Origin: Sulfurovum zhangzhouensis
GTDB taxonomy: Bacteria; Campylobacterota; Campylobacteria; Campylobacterales; Sulfurovaceae
Direction: 5' to 3'
Assembly (NCBI RefSeq): GCF_030347965.1
Contig: NZ_JAQIBD010000001.1
Location: forward strand, 372,001-436,000
DNA: 64,000 bases
Part shown: positions 26,577 to 35,129 of the stretch, piece by piece
Layout: each line of letters begins with the position of its first letter
How positions within the stretch are numbered: position 1 is the stretch's first letter
The notes under the pieces: generated by a model
Databases searched by the model: none
What the model saw: the letters and a program-made list of their open reading frames with translations, nothing else
Told to the model about the DNA's origin: nothing
Made by a program: the position numbers and the translations under genes

Positions 26577-27231
26577 GACCATCACTCAAGATAATTTGTC
26601 TTCTACTCATCTCTACGACATACTCATCATGTGAAGCAAAGAGTATCGTGGTGTTTTCTATCTGATTAAGGTTCAACATCATCTCCATCAGTCGTTGCGA
26701 GTTTTTGGAATCCAGGTTTGCTGTAGGTTCATCGGCTAAAACAAGCTTAGGCTTTGTTGCCACAGCACGTGCAACAGCCACACGTTGTTGCTGTCCACCG
26801 CTAAGCTGATTTGGCATTGCAGTCAGTTTATGATCGATCTCCAGTATTTGTGCTACTTCTTTGATACGTCTTTGAATCTCTTCATCCCCATACCCTTGCA
26901 GTTTCATCACAAAACCAATATTCTCTGCAACGCTCAATACCGGCACGAGATTGTATGCTTGGAATACAAAACCGATCTGATGCAGCCTCAAATCCGCACG
27001 TTGATCCTGATTAAGCTTTGTGATATCCTCTCCATCGATCATGATCGATCCGCTATTCACACTGTCAAGTGCGCCTATAACATTAAGTAATGTCGTTTTA
27101 CCACATCCTGATTGTCCTGTGATGACACTGAACTCACCCTCTTCTATGCTCAGTGAAATACCATCAAGCGCATGTACTTCACGCTCGGTTCCTTTGTAGA
27201 AGTATTTATGGACATTTTCAAGTTCGACCAT
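26560..27231 (-). CDS. LolD/MacB-type ABC transporter ATPase
   Basis: The protein (223 aa) is a full-length MacB/LolD-class ATPase: Walker A TGQSGCGKTTLLNVIG, Q-loop FVFQAYNLVPVLSVAENI (the typical LolD wording), signature LSGGQQQRVAVARAVA, Walker B LVLADEPTANLDS and the switch histidine in FASHDEYVV. It energises the two FtsX-type permeases upstream. Its ATG follows the permease stop directly (TAAATG). The operon context (LolA-like protein, barrel protein) suggests envelope lipid or lipoprotein traffic rather than drug efflux. Confidence 0.93.
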   Translation of the reverse strand: MVELENVHKYFYKGTEREVHALDGISLSIEEGEFSVITGQSGCGKTTLLNVIGALDSVNSGSIMIDGEDITKLNQDQRADLRLHQIGFVFQAYNLVPVLSVAENIGFVMKLQGYGDEEIQRRIKEVAQILEIDHKLTAMPNQLSGGQQQRVAVARAVATKPKLVLADEPTANLDSKNSQRLMEMMLNLNQIENTTILFASHDEYVVEMSRRQIILSDGHVEKM

Positions 27232-28458
27232 TTAATCTCCTTGTATTACATCAATAGGATGAAGTCTTTTGATCTTTCTTAAAGGCAAGATCACAGAAAG
27301 CAACGCGGCCAAAATGATCGCTGCCAGTGTAAAAGTGAAGTAGTAAAACTCCATGGTTGCATATAGGATACTGTTCATTCCAAACTCCTCAAGCCCAGCT
27401 GAAAATGCACTCAGGTCAAGTCCATACAACTGCAGGTAATGTAGTGCGATCGCCCCTGCAATACTACCGATGATATATCCTCCACTTCCCAGTAATAATG
27501 CTTCAAAAATCACTTGCGTCCGAAGGTATCGGTAGGGTTCTCCTATCGCTAACAGTATACCAAACTCACGTATACGCTCCAAGATAGAAACAAACATTAC
27601 CCCTAAAATACCGATAAATACCATCACCATCACGATTCCAAATGTAATACCGTTAAATATCATCATCATCTGCTGCATCTGAACCAATGCAGGATAAAGT
27701 TCTTTCCAAGTATAGATCTCCAACCCAGGCCACTGTGCTTTGAGCTTTGATTTGAAATCTTTAAGATTTACTCCATCATCTACACGTAATGAGATCTCCG
27801 TTCTCTCCCCATCAGTCAAGCCTGTAAGTAATTCCGACTTTTTCAAGTCAACAAAGAGTGCCATATCATCGATCGCTTGATTTGTTGTCTGCACAATGCC
27901 TCTGATACGCAGTGAGACCGAACTCAATTCTCCATGAATGTCCTGAGCGGAGAAGATCACTCTACTACCGATTGAAACACCAAGTGTCTTTGCCAGTTTC
28001 TTACCGATCACTGCACCGCTCTTCTCCTCTCCAAATACAAATTTCCCTTCTAGGATAAAATCCTGAAAATTGCCAAATGTATTCTCTTGACTGGTATCCA
28101 CACCTATCAGTTTTGCCATAGTCGATTTATGCGCAGTGGAAACCAAGCCCATTACCCTGATTCGTTCCGAGATCGCTTTCACTTCCGGCATTTTCTCTAA
28201 ACTGTCTAAGATCTCTTTGGTATTTGAGATATGAAACTTCAGCTTCTGCTGCAGACGGTATGCAGGTGCATAGAGCGTTATTTCACCACTTTCGCTCCGT
28301 ATTGTACTCTCGATAAGATGCTTGGTCATTCCATCATATAGCCCCTGAATACTTAGCATAACACTCATACTGACACCGATCATCAAGATCACAAGTGTAG
28401 AACGGACCTTTCTACGCCATATATTGAGCCATGCCATTTTGAGATTGAGTTTAAACAT
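27232..28458 (-). CDS. FtsX-type (LolC/E/MacB-class) ABC permease
   Basis: The protein (408 aa) has one N-terminal helix (about 20-40), a large periplasmic domain (about 45-260) and three C-terminal helices, the MacB-fold topology. N-terminal AWLNIWRRKVRSTLVILMIGVS and C-terminal ILGVMFVSILERIREFGILLAIGEPYRYLRTQVIFEALLLG are FtsX signatures; the coupling helix REFGILLAIG contacts the ATPase. It overlaps the second permease gene by 8 bases. Two different permeases plus one ATPase match the LolCDE heterodimer plan. Confidence 0.92.
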   Translation of the reverse strand: MFKLNLKMAWLNIWRRKVRSTLVILMIGVSMSVMLSIQGLYDGMTKHLIESTIRSESGEITLYAPAYRLQQKLKFHISNTKEILDSLEKMPEVKAISERIRVMGLVSTAHKSTMAKLIGVDTSQENTFGNFQDFILEGKFVFGEEKSGAVIGKKLAKTLGVSIGSRVIFSAQDIHGELSSVSLRIRGIVQTTNQAIDDMALFVDLKKSELLTGLTDGERTEISLRVDDGVNLKDFKSKLKAQWPGLEIYTWKELYPALVQMQQMMMIFNGITFGIVMVMVFIGILGVMFVSILERIREFGILLAIGEPYRYLRTQVIFEALLLGSGGYIIGSIAGAIALHYLQLYGLDLSAFSAGLEEFGMNSILYATMEFYYFTFTLAAIILAALLSVILPLRKIKRLHPIDVIQGD

Positions 28459-29671
28459 GATGCATCGCTTCGGTTGGTGTAAATTGTCTCAGATAATAGA
28501 TAGGATAAAACAGTGCCAAGAAGTTTAATACCAATACCACTACAGTGTTCCAAACTATCGTAAAAAGGTCAAACCGCGTCGGTACAGCATCCGTGACAAT
28601 ACCGTACTGCTTATAAGTTTCTGCAATCCCTTCGATGACAATAGGATGTATCTCAAAATAGTATGCCATGTAGGCCCCTATCACCATACCGACTATCACA
28701 CTTGACAGAGCCAGTATCGCAGTCTCATATAACATGAGGTATAAAATATCCGTTGCTTTCAATCCCAAAGCACCCAACAGACCAAGTTCCCTGATCCTTC
28801 CGCTGATATTTATAAAACCAAAGATCATGATCACAAAAAAGATCACCACAAAAAACAGTCCCATAGAGATATATCCGAAAAGGCTGTCTACCTCCATCGC
28901 CTGCACCATTGATGCCATCAAGATTTTCCAGGAGTCTACCTCTATATTTGGTGCAACATTCTGTTTGATCTTATGGACAATCTGATCTACTTTTTCCAGA
29001 TCATCTACTGCAATGACGACATAGGATGCAATATTTTGGCTGAGCATCAATGTATCAAAATAGGATTTGTTGACAAATGCCGAGGAGGCATCAAATTCGA
29101 ACAGTCCTGTTTTAAACACTCCAACGATTCTAAATGTATCTGCAGCAAAAGAGTAGTCTATAGCTGAACCAACCAACGCGATCTCATCCCCTACTTTGAC
29201 ACCGAACCGTTTGGCAAGTTCTGCACCGATATAGAGAGCATTAGTATCTTTATCATTCAAATAGCGCCCCTCTGTGAGTGCTTCTTTGAGCTTGGATATC
29301 TTCATTTCACTTTGAGGCAGTATCCCGGTAACCATAGCTCCCACAGAATCCTCTTTGCTAGAAAGCAGAGCAAATGACTCCAGTCTAGGCGCATAGGCTT
29401 TGATCCCCTTGATCGTTGAAAGACTGGAAAGCACATCGGCTTCATTTTCCAATAAGGTGTCATAGGAAGGGTTCTCATGATTCCCTTCATGCATAACCTG
29501 GATCGCCCCCGTATAGATGTTTAAAGAGTTTCTGAGCATACTTTCATGGCTCCCATCCATAAAAGCCACATAAACGATAAAGAACAAGGTACTGAGCATA
29601 CTCAAGATAAACGTTGTAAGCGACCGTCCCTTATAAAACATGATATTTTTCAAAGCCAGAGAATACATCAT
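28451..29671 (-). CDS. FtsX-type ABC permease, second subunit
   Basis: The protein (406 aa) shares the MacB topology with its neighbour: an N-terminal helix (ALKNIMFYKGRSLTTFILSMLSTLFFIVYVAF), a periplasmic domain (VGDEIALVGSAIDYSFAADTFRIVGVFKTG) and three C-terminal helices with coupling motif GRIRELGLLGALGLKATDILYLMLYE. It starts 5 bases after the LolA-like gene. Sequence difference from the 27232 permease suggests a heterodimer. The substrate is not shown by the sequence. Confidence 0.92.
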   Translation of the reverse strand: MMYSLALKNIMFYKGRSLTTFILSMLSTLFFIVYVAFMDGSHESMLRNSLNIYTGAIQVMHEGNHENPSYDTLLENEADVLSSLSTIKGIKAYAPRLESFALLSSKEDSVGAMVTGILPQSEMKISKLKEALTEGRYLNDKDTNALYIGAELAKRFGVKVGDEIALVGSAIDYSFAADTFRIVGVFKTGLFEFDASSAFVNKSYFDTLMLSQNIASYVVIAVDDLEKVDQIVHKIKQNVAPNIEVDSWKILMASMVQAMEVDSLFGYISMGLFFVVIFFVIMIFGFINISGRIRELGLLGALGLKATDILYLMLYETAILALSSVIVGMVIGAYMAYYFEIHPIVIEGIAETYKQYGIVTDAVPTRFDLFTIVWNTVVVLVLNFLALFYPIYYLRQFTPTEAMHHV

Positions 29672-29676
29672 TTCAC

Positions 29677-30411
29677 CTAACGGGAGAACCTTTTGAGTGC
29701 ACTTTTACTAAAGTAAGCTTCACTGATCCCCTGATCAAATGTCACATCAAGCATCTTGATCATCGTTTCATTGCCTTGTTTATCAGGGTCCAAGGGGATA
29801 ATACGCATTGTCGTTGTGACATAGTGTGTGCCGAACTTCTTTATATCGCTGTATTTCATCACACGAACCTCAACACCGTCATCATCATAAAAGTGATCTT
29901 CCACTTCTACATAATAGCGTGTATCTACTCTGGAAATGATCTTACCCCACACAACGGCCGCTTCTTTTTTAGGGATCAGTTTAAGAGTAACGATGGGACC
30001 CTCTTTTTTGAGGATAGAAACTTGATAGTCATCAACCAGTGAGCTTTGTTTGACCATATCATCATTGGTGATATCTGTTCCCATCCAGCTTTGCAGCATC
30101 ATGGATGCAGGGATCTTGATAATACGTTCGATCTTCGGAACATACTGCCACATCTGTTTGTCAAGGTTCAAAAAAGTGATACCCATGTCACGTGAAGGGG
30201 CAAGTATCTTCGTAAAGTTCTTCTTTTTACCTTTTCCCCAACTTTCGATCATCATAGTACGCGTATGGCGTTTGGTCTTTACAATGATCTGCATTTTTGC
30301 ATAGATATCTTTCCCACGGAGATTGTCTTCAAGTTTACTGATGATTGTCTGAGCTTCGTCAGCGATAAGAAAAGAAGCAATAAATGACAAAAACAGAATC
30401 ATTTTTTTCAT
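29677..30411 (-). CDS. LolA-like periplasmic outer-membrane lipoprotein-sorting protein
   Basis: The protein (244 aa) has a signal peptide (MKKMILFLSFIASFLIA) and a LolA/LolB-like fold: IISKLEDNLRGKDIYAKMQIIVKTKRHTRTMMIESWGKG, KNFTKILAPSRDMGITFLNLDKQMWQYVPKIERIIKIP and MMLQSWMGTDITNDDMVKQ. This is the wording of the outer membrane lipoprotein-sorting proteins (COG2834) usually found beside MMPL/RND or FtsX transporters. A TTG at 30426 would extend it by 5 residues, but GGGAG lies 5 bases before the ATG at 30411. It leads the ABC operon, so it probably receives the ABC transporter's cargo. True LolA is separate (52527). Confidence 0.88.
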   Translation of the reverse strand: MKKMILFLSFIASFLIADEAQTIISKLEDNLRGKDIYAKMQIIVKTKRHTRTMMIESWGKGKKKNFTKILAPSRDMGITFLNLDKQMWQYVPKIERIIKIPASMMLQSWMGTDITNDDMVKQSSLVDDYQVSILKKEGPIVTLKLIPKKEAAVVWGKIISRVDTRYYVEVEDHFYDDDGVEVRVMKYSDIKKFGTHYVTTTMRIIPLDPDKQGNETMIKMLDVTFDQGISEAYFSKSALKRFSR

Positions 30412-30472
30412 AGCTACTCCCTTCAACTGCTAATAGTATATCACAATTGAAGTACTAATGAATGTACTATAC

Positions 30473-33391
30473 TTATACTCTTGGAAATTCCAACATCTCC
30501 TGGATCTCTTCTTTACTCACCGGTTTACTATAGTAAAAGCCCTGAATATTCAGACAGTCATGCTCAATAAGAAAATCTTTTTGCGCTTCTGTCTCTACAC
30601 CTTCTGCAATTACCTCCAGTTTCAAACTCTTGGAAAGAGTAATGATCGTTTCCACAATCGCCATATCATCTTTATCTGTAGGGATATCCCGGATAAAAGA
30701 CTGATCAATTTTGAGTTTATCGATAGGAAGACGCTTGAGATAAGAGAGAGAAGAGTAACCTGTACCAAAGTCATCAATCGCAAGTTTTATACCAAGATCA
30801 CTGAGCTGTTGAAGTATCTCAATAGAGTATTCAGGATTGTTCATGATCTGGCTTTCAGTGATCTCCAATTCAATCCATCCGGGATCACACTCATTCTCTA
30901 ACAGTATCTGTTTAAGGATTGAGATAAAATCTTTTGCCTGAAGTTGTTTGATCGAAAGGTTAAGGCTTAATACTCCAGGATTTAACCCCTGTTTGTACCA
31001 CTGACTGACCTGTTGTATCCCTTCTTGCATCATCCAACGGTCTATCTCTATGATCATCCCGTTATCTTCTGCAATTAAAATAAATTTTGAAGGATAGATC
31101 ATGCCCTTTGTCTCATGCTTCCAGCGTATCAACCCTTCCATACCGATTATCTTGCCTGTGATGGCATTCACCTGTGGCTGATAATAAATTTCAAACGAAT
31201 GCTCATTCAGTGCCTGACGAAGATTGGTTGCTAAAAGAACACGTTCAAATGCTTTTCTAGTGAGATCCTGCTCGTAAAATACATAGGTATTTCTCCCTTC
31301 CTCTTTTGCCTTGTACATCGATGCATCTGAATTTTTTAATAATACTTCAGCAGTCTCACCATCATTTGGAAAAAGTGAAATTCCAATACTGAAGGTGAGA
31401 TAGTGTATATGTTCATTGATCGTGATAGGAGCATTAAGTATCTCCATCATTTGCTGTACTTTAGTGATAACATTATCCATATTTTTTATATCTTCTAAAA
31501 TGGTGGTAAATTCATCTCCCCCAAATCTTGCGACAAAGTCACCTTTTCTCACTATTTCTTCCAGTCTGCTAGCTATGATTTTTAGGACACTGTCACCATG
31601 TTTATGCCCAAGAGAATCATTGATCTCTTTAAAGTGATCCAGGTCAATAAAGAGAAGTGCTCCTAACCCCTCAGAACGGCGGACTCTATTGATCGTACGC
31701 TCCAATTCTTCAAGAAAGTAGGAACGGTTTGGCAATCCGGTTAGTTCATCATGGTAGGCGCGGTATTCCATCATATTCTTTTGTCTTCTGAGTTCACTTT
31801 CTGCTTTTTTACGTTGTGTGATATTTTCAACGTATGCAATAATTGATTTTTTCTCTCCTTTATCATCTTTCAAATACGAGAGTAGAAGGTTTCCGTAAAA
31901 CTGTCCTCCACTTTTATTTTTCAACTCTATTTCAGTACGCAATACACCATATTTATTGAGTTTACCGAATATTTTTAACAAAGAATGTTTCCTATCTTTA
32001 GGATAAAGATTAGAGATGTGTTTTCCGATAATCTCCTCTGCACTGTATCCGAGATTAAAAACAGAAGTATTGTTCCATTCAATAATATACCCTTTGAGAT
32101 CCATAATAATCACAGAATCATGGATCTGCTCTATAATCTGTGCCTTTTGTTCGAGCATATTTTCGACTTGTTTCTGCTCAGTAATATCCTGCGCAGTTCC
32201 TATGATTGTCGCAAAATTTCTATCACTGCCGAAGATTCCTTTTCCTGAAGAGAGCAAATAGCGTATGCTTCCGTCCTTACGTGTGATCTTATGCTCTATT
32301 CTTTGTGTTTTTCCAGTTTTTTTTGCGTCTATTGTAGCTCTTAGTATCCTTATACGGTCTGATGGTGTAATATATGTTAAGAATAGATCATAGTTGGGTA
32401 TAAAACCCTGAGGTTTCTCTCCAAATATCCTAAATATTTCATCAGACCAAAGCATCTCATTTGTTTGTAGATTCCACTCCCAGTTACCCAGTTTTGCAAT
32501 CTGTTGTGCTGCAAGTAATTTTGCTTCACTTTTTTTAAGTTTGGCTTCTGTCATTTTAATGTGCCTAAGATCCATCTGCAGACAGTAGATTTCCTGCTCA
32601 CCATCACCAATATCAATGAGCACACGCTGCGAGTATACATAGACGTCCTGACCATACTTGTCTTGCAGTACCAACTCCTCAGGTACCATTTTAATACCGC
32701 TGTTCACCCATTTATCAAAGGAGACCTTCATCTGTTCCTGCATCATTTTGGGAATAAGAATATCCCCGCAACTTATCCCCAATGCTTCTTCACGGGTGTA
32801 ACCATAAAGCTCCTCACTGGCTTTGTTCCAGTAGATCAACTTTCCATGCTTATTATACCCTTGAACCGCAATCGAAGGCGTTTGATCCAGGATCGCTTGA
32901 AAACGCAGTGCCTGCGTTTTAAATACCTTCTTTTGCTCCAACAGATATTTATTAAGTTCAATAATGCGTTGATGTTCCAAACAGGCATTAATTCCAAGAT
33001 CGATCTTTGGACGAAGCGAATAGAAAACATTTGCTATGGTGTGTATATCAATATGAATATTTTCATTGTAAACAAGTGTAAGGATATGGTTATCTAAAGG
33101 TATATAGAGAATATAATAAAAAAGCTCATCCTCCTTTACATGCACAATTTCATATTCTCCTAATCTTATGGGTAAGTTCTTAACAACCAAATCATAAAAT
33201 CTCTCTTTTCCTTTATGTTCAACGATATCTATCATACCGCTTTGTGGATACTTAAATAGTACGTCATAGAGTGCAGATGTTCTTTTGAGAAATACCTTTA
33301 GAAATTCTCTTGCCATTTCCTGAAGATCCAAAGATTTTCCAAGAGATGACTCACATTCATAGGTGAGACTTAAAAGCTCTAAGTTATTCAT
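30473..33391 (-). CDS. PAS-domain diguanylate cyclase/phosphodiesterase (GGDEF-EAL)
   Basis: The protein (972 aa) has an N-terminal sensory region, then three PAS domains (roughly 170-290, 300-410 and 420-540, each with its PAC end), GGDEF and EAL. GGDEF is intact (VARFGGDEFTTIL) with an I-site RKGD five residues before it. The EAL domain keeps the catalytic set: ExL as EGL in GMEGLIRW, NLS, LEITES, IDDFGTGYSSL, KID, AEGVET and QGFYYSKP. It could therefore both make and break c-di-GMP. It directly abuts the FIST gene (TAAATG), suggesting a sensor-output pair. The ligand is unknown. Confidence 0.94.
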   Translation of the reverse strand: MNNLELLSLTYECESSLGKSLDLQEMAREFLKVFLKRTSALYDVLFKYPQSGMIDIVEHKGKERFYDLVVKNLPIRLGEYEIVHVKEDELFYYILYIPLDNHILTLVYNENIHIDIHTIANVFYSLRPKIDLGINACLEHQRIIELNKYLLEQKKVFKTQALRFQAILDQTPSIAVQGYNKHGKLIYWNKASEELYGYTREEALGISCGDILIPKMMQEQMKVSFDKWVNSGIKMVPEELVLQDKYGQDVYVYSQRVLIDIGDGEQEIYCLQMDLRHIKMTEAKLKKSEAKLLAAQQIAKLGNWEWNLQTNEMLWSDEIFRIFGEKPQGFIPNYDLFLTYITPSDRIRILRATIDAKKTGKTQRIEHKITRKDGSIRYLLSSGKGIFGSDRNFATIIGTAQDITEQKQVENMLEQKAQIIEQIHDSVIIMDLKGYIIEWNNTSVFNLGYSAEEIIGKHISNLYPKDRKHSLLKIFGKLNKYGVLRTEIELKNKSGGQFYGNLLLSYLKDDKGEKKSIIAYVENITQRKKAESELRRQKNMMEYRAYHDELTGLPNRSYFLEELERTINRVRRSEGLGALLFIDLDHFKEINDSLGHKHGDSVLKIIASRLEEIVRKGDFVARFGGDEFTTILEDIKNMDNVITKVQQMMEILNAPITINEHIHYLTFSIGISLFPNDGETAEVLLKNSDASMYKAKEEGRNTYVFYEQDLTRKAFERVLLATNLRQALNEHSFEIYYQPQVNAITGKIIGMEGLIRWKHETKGMIYPSKFILIAEDNGMIIEIDRWMMQEGIQQVSQWYKQGLNPGVLSLNLSIKQLQAKDFISILKQILLENECDPGWIELEITESQIMNNPEYSIEILQQLSDLGIKLAIDDFGTGYSSLSYLKRLPIDKLKIDQSFIRDIPTDKDDMAIVETIITLSKSLKLEVIAEGVETEAQKDFLIEHDCLNIQGFYYSKPVSKEEIQEMLEFPRV

Positions 33392-34447
33392 TTAAAATGC
33401 TCCAATGACACATGTTTTATTATAAAACTCAATGTACCCTTCATTGACATTGGCTATTTCTCCCAGACTTAGTACTCCAAGTAAAGTAACTTCATCATTG
33501 TCGATACTCTGTACTACAAACTCAAGTTCCCTTTCATAATCACTTTCTAGTACAAGTACACGAGAGATACAATCAGCCATAAAAACATTCTGAAAGTTAT
33601 CTTGGTTTGAAATCGCATTAACAGCAGCGGATTTCGCAGCATTTAATAGTTTTTCTTTCTCACCTTTGAGGATATAAATGATAGAACTTTTATCAATATC
33701 ACCTACCAATACCAAAGTCCCATCTTTACGATAGATTGGATCACGTACTACAAGCTCACCATTGACACGTGATAGACCAAGCGGATAGAATTTTGAAAGC
33801 TCAAAAAAATCTACATTGGAAAAACTTTTCCCGGAATCTTTTTCTACAACCTCTTTGTATACCTCAAATGCATCTCTAAAATCCAATGTATACAATTCAA
33901 GCTTATCTGCTTCTGTTACAAGATGAGGACCTGAGATCTTCTCCCAGGAGTTTGATACTGCCACTGAAAAATGCCAGGAATCTGTGATGATCAAAGCGCC
34001 ATCCTGTATCAAATATTCTTTTGAAAAAAGTACCGGTTCTTGTTTCAAGGTAAGCTTTCCAGCTCCTCCCCCAAGAATATTGTTCTTTATCTCTGTAGAC
34101 TCATAAAGCTCTTCTAAAAAATTTGTGACTCCAGATGAGAGTCCATCGACAAAAACAAGAATATCACTGCCATCTAATTCAATATCACTACTACTGAAAC
34201 TGTTAAAAGCAGTGAGTACGACATTTGTACTCTCACTAAGCTCTATGGCAATAATTGCATCAGTAAAGTGTTTGTTCCCATAAATTACTTGAGGAAAAAT
34301 TGCTCCGTAAACTTCACCTTTATATTCGGTAAGACGGCTATGTTCGAAATCACTGTCCTCACCGACCAGCAGAAATACCTTATTTGAACTGTTTTGAAAA
34401 ATATGAAAAAAATCATCTAATGATGAGATCAAATAATTTTTTAACAT
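33392..34447 (-). CDS. FIST-domain sensory protein
   Basis: The protein (351 aa) resembles FIST-N plus FIST-C domain proteins: VYGAIFPQVIYGNKHFTDAIIAIEL, VFVDGLSSGVTNFLEELYE and NNILGGGAGKLTLKQEPVLFSKEYLIQDGALIITDSWHFSVAVSNSWEKISGPHLVTEADKLELYTLDFRDAFEVYKEVVEKDS. FIST domains are thought to sense small ligands such as amino acids and are usually linked to signalling outputs. It has no output domain itself, but its stop touches the start of the GGDEF-EAL gene, which would supply one. No membrane segment is seen, so it is cytoplasmic. Confidence 0.88.
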   Translation of the reverse strand: MLKNYLISSLDDFFHIFQNSSNKVFLLVGEDSDFEHSRLTEYKGEVYGAIFPQVIYGNKHFTDAIIAIELSESTNVVLTAFNSFSSSDIELDGSDILVFVDGLSSGVTNFLEELYESTEIKNNILGGGAGKLTLKQEPVLFSKEYLIQDGALIITDSWHFSVAVSNSWEKISGPHLVTEADKLELYTLDFRDAFEVYKEVVEKDSGKSFSNVDFFELSKFYPLGLSRVNGELVVRDPIYRKDGTLVLVGDIDKSSIIYILKGEKEKLLNAAKSAAVNAISNQDNFQNVFMADCISRVLVLESDYERELEFVVQSIDNDEVTLLGVLSLGEIANVNEGYIEFYNKTCVIGAF

Positions 34448-34648
34448 TGGCTTCCCCTTCCAACTGTTAAACTAAGAAATACAGAGTAGAAAATACTCAT
34501 TCAATGTTTTTTATCATACCATAGTTGCTTGATAAAATGCAAATACATAATTAAAAATATTGAAGTCAAAATTGGGAAATTAATATTAAAATAAAAAGTA
34601 AATTTTTAAGTTAAATCTAGTTGTTTTGTTAAATGATTTTTATGAGTG
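34448..34648. other. AT-rich intergenic DNA between FIST gene and tRNA array
   Basis: This 201-base stretch is AT-rich with no reading frame or strong hairpin. It should contain the promoter of the FIST/GGDEF-EAL pair and the 3' end of the tRNA transcript. No clear terminator was seen. Confidence 0.5.
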
Positions 34649-34723
34649 TGGCTCCGGATACTGGATTCGAACCAGTGACCAAACGATTAACAGTCGTCTA
34701 CTCTACCGCTGAGCTAATCCGGA
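34649..34723 (-). tRNA. tRNA-Asn (GTT), copy 4 of 4
   Basis: A 75-nt cloverleaf with acceptor TCCGGAT/ATCCGGA, anticodon loop CTGTTAA (anticodon GTT), T-arm ACTGG-TTCGAAT-CCAGT, discriminator G and encoded CCA. It is identical to the three copies upstream and is the last in transcription order. Confidence 0.97.
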
Positions 34724-34760
34724 ACAGTTATGAAGTTTAAAAAGTGTTAAAAAATTTAAG

Positions 34761-34835
34761 TGGCTCCGGATACTGGATTCGAACCAGTGACCAAACGATT
34801 AACAGTCGTCTACTCTACCGCTGAGCTAATCCGGA
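34761..34835 (-). tRNA. tRNA-Asn (GTT), copy 3 of 4
   Basis: Identical 75-nt tRNA-Asn with encoded CCA. It is separated from the neighbouring copies by identical 37-base spacers. Confidence 0.97.
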
Positions 34836-34872
34836 ACAGTTATGAAGTTTAAAAAGTGTTAAAAAATTTAAG

Positions 34873-34947
34873 TGGCTCCGGATACTGGATTCGAACCAGT
34901 GACCAAACGATTAACAGTCGTCTACTCTACCGCTGAGCTAATCCGGA
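34873..34947 (-). tRNA. tRNA-Asn (GTT), copy 2 of 4
   Basis: Identical 75-nt tRNA-Asn with encoded CCA; the same 37-base spacers lie on both sides. Confidence 0.97.
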
Positions 34948-34984
34948 ACAGTTATGAAGTTTAAAAAGTGTTAAAAAATTTAAG

Positions 34985-35059
34985 TGGCTCCGGATACTGG
35001 ATTCGAACCAGTGACCAAACGATTAACAGTCGTCTACTCTACCGCTGAGCTAATCCGGA
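34985..35059 (-). tRNA. tRNA-Asn (GTT), copy 1 of 4 (promoter-proximal)
   Basis: Identical 75-nt tRNA-Asn with encoded CCA. It is the first transcribed copy, about 35 bases downstream of a consensus promoter. The flank upstream differs from the internal spacers. Confidence 0.97.
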
Positions 35060-35094
35060 ATAGTTTAAAAGCAACACCTTTTTTAGTGGGTGAG

Positions 35095-35123
35095 ATTATA
35101 GTGGTTTTTAGCTTTATTGTCAA
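35095..35123 (-). promoter_or_regulatory. Perfect sigma-70 consensus promoter of the tRNA-Asn array
   Basis: Read on the minus strand: TTGACA at 35123-35118, a 17-base spacer, then TATAAT at 35100-35095. Both hexamers are exact consensus, rare in this AT-rich window where most promoters lack a -35. It lies between the radical SAM stop and the first tRNA. Confidence 0.85.
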
Positions 35124-35129
35124 GCAATT

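Larger units (their letters stand above)
34649..35059 (-). repeat. Perfect tandem array of 112-bp tRNA-Asn units
   Basis: The unit is one 75-nt tRNA-Asn plus a 37-nt AT-rich spacer. It is repeated with an exact 112-bp period (3' ends at 34649, 34761, 34873 and 34985). I see no mismatch between tRNAs or between the three internal spacers. Confidence 0.95.

Noticed and set aside
34649-35059. CRISPR-like array
   Set aside because: The regular 112-bp repeats are complete tRNA-Asn genes with identical spacers, the opposite of a CRISPR pattern.
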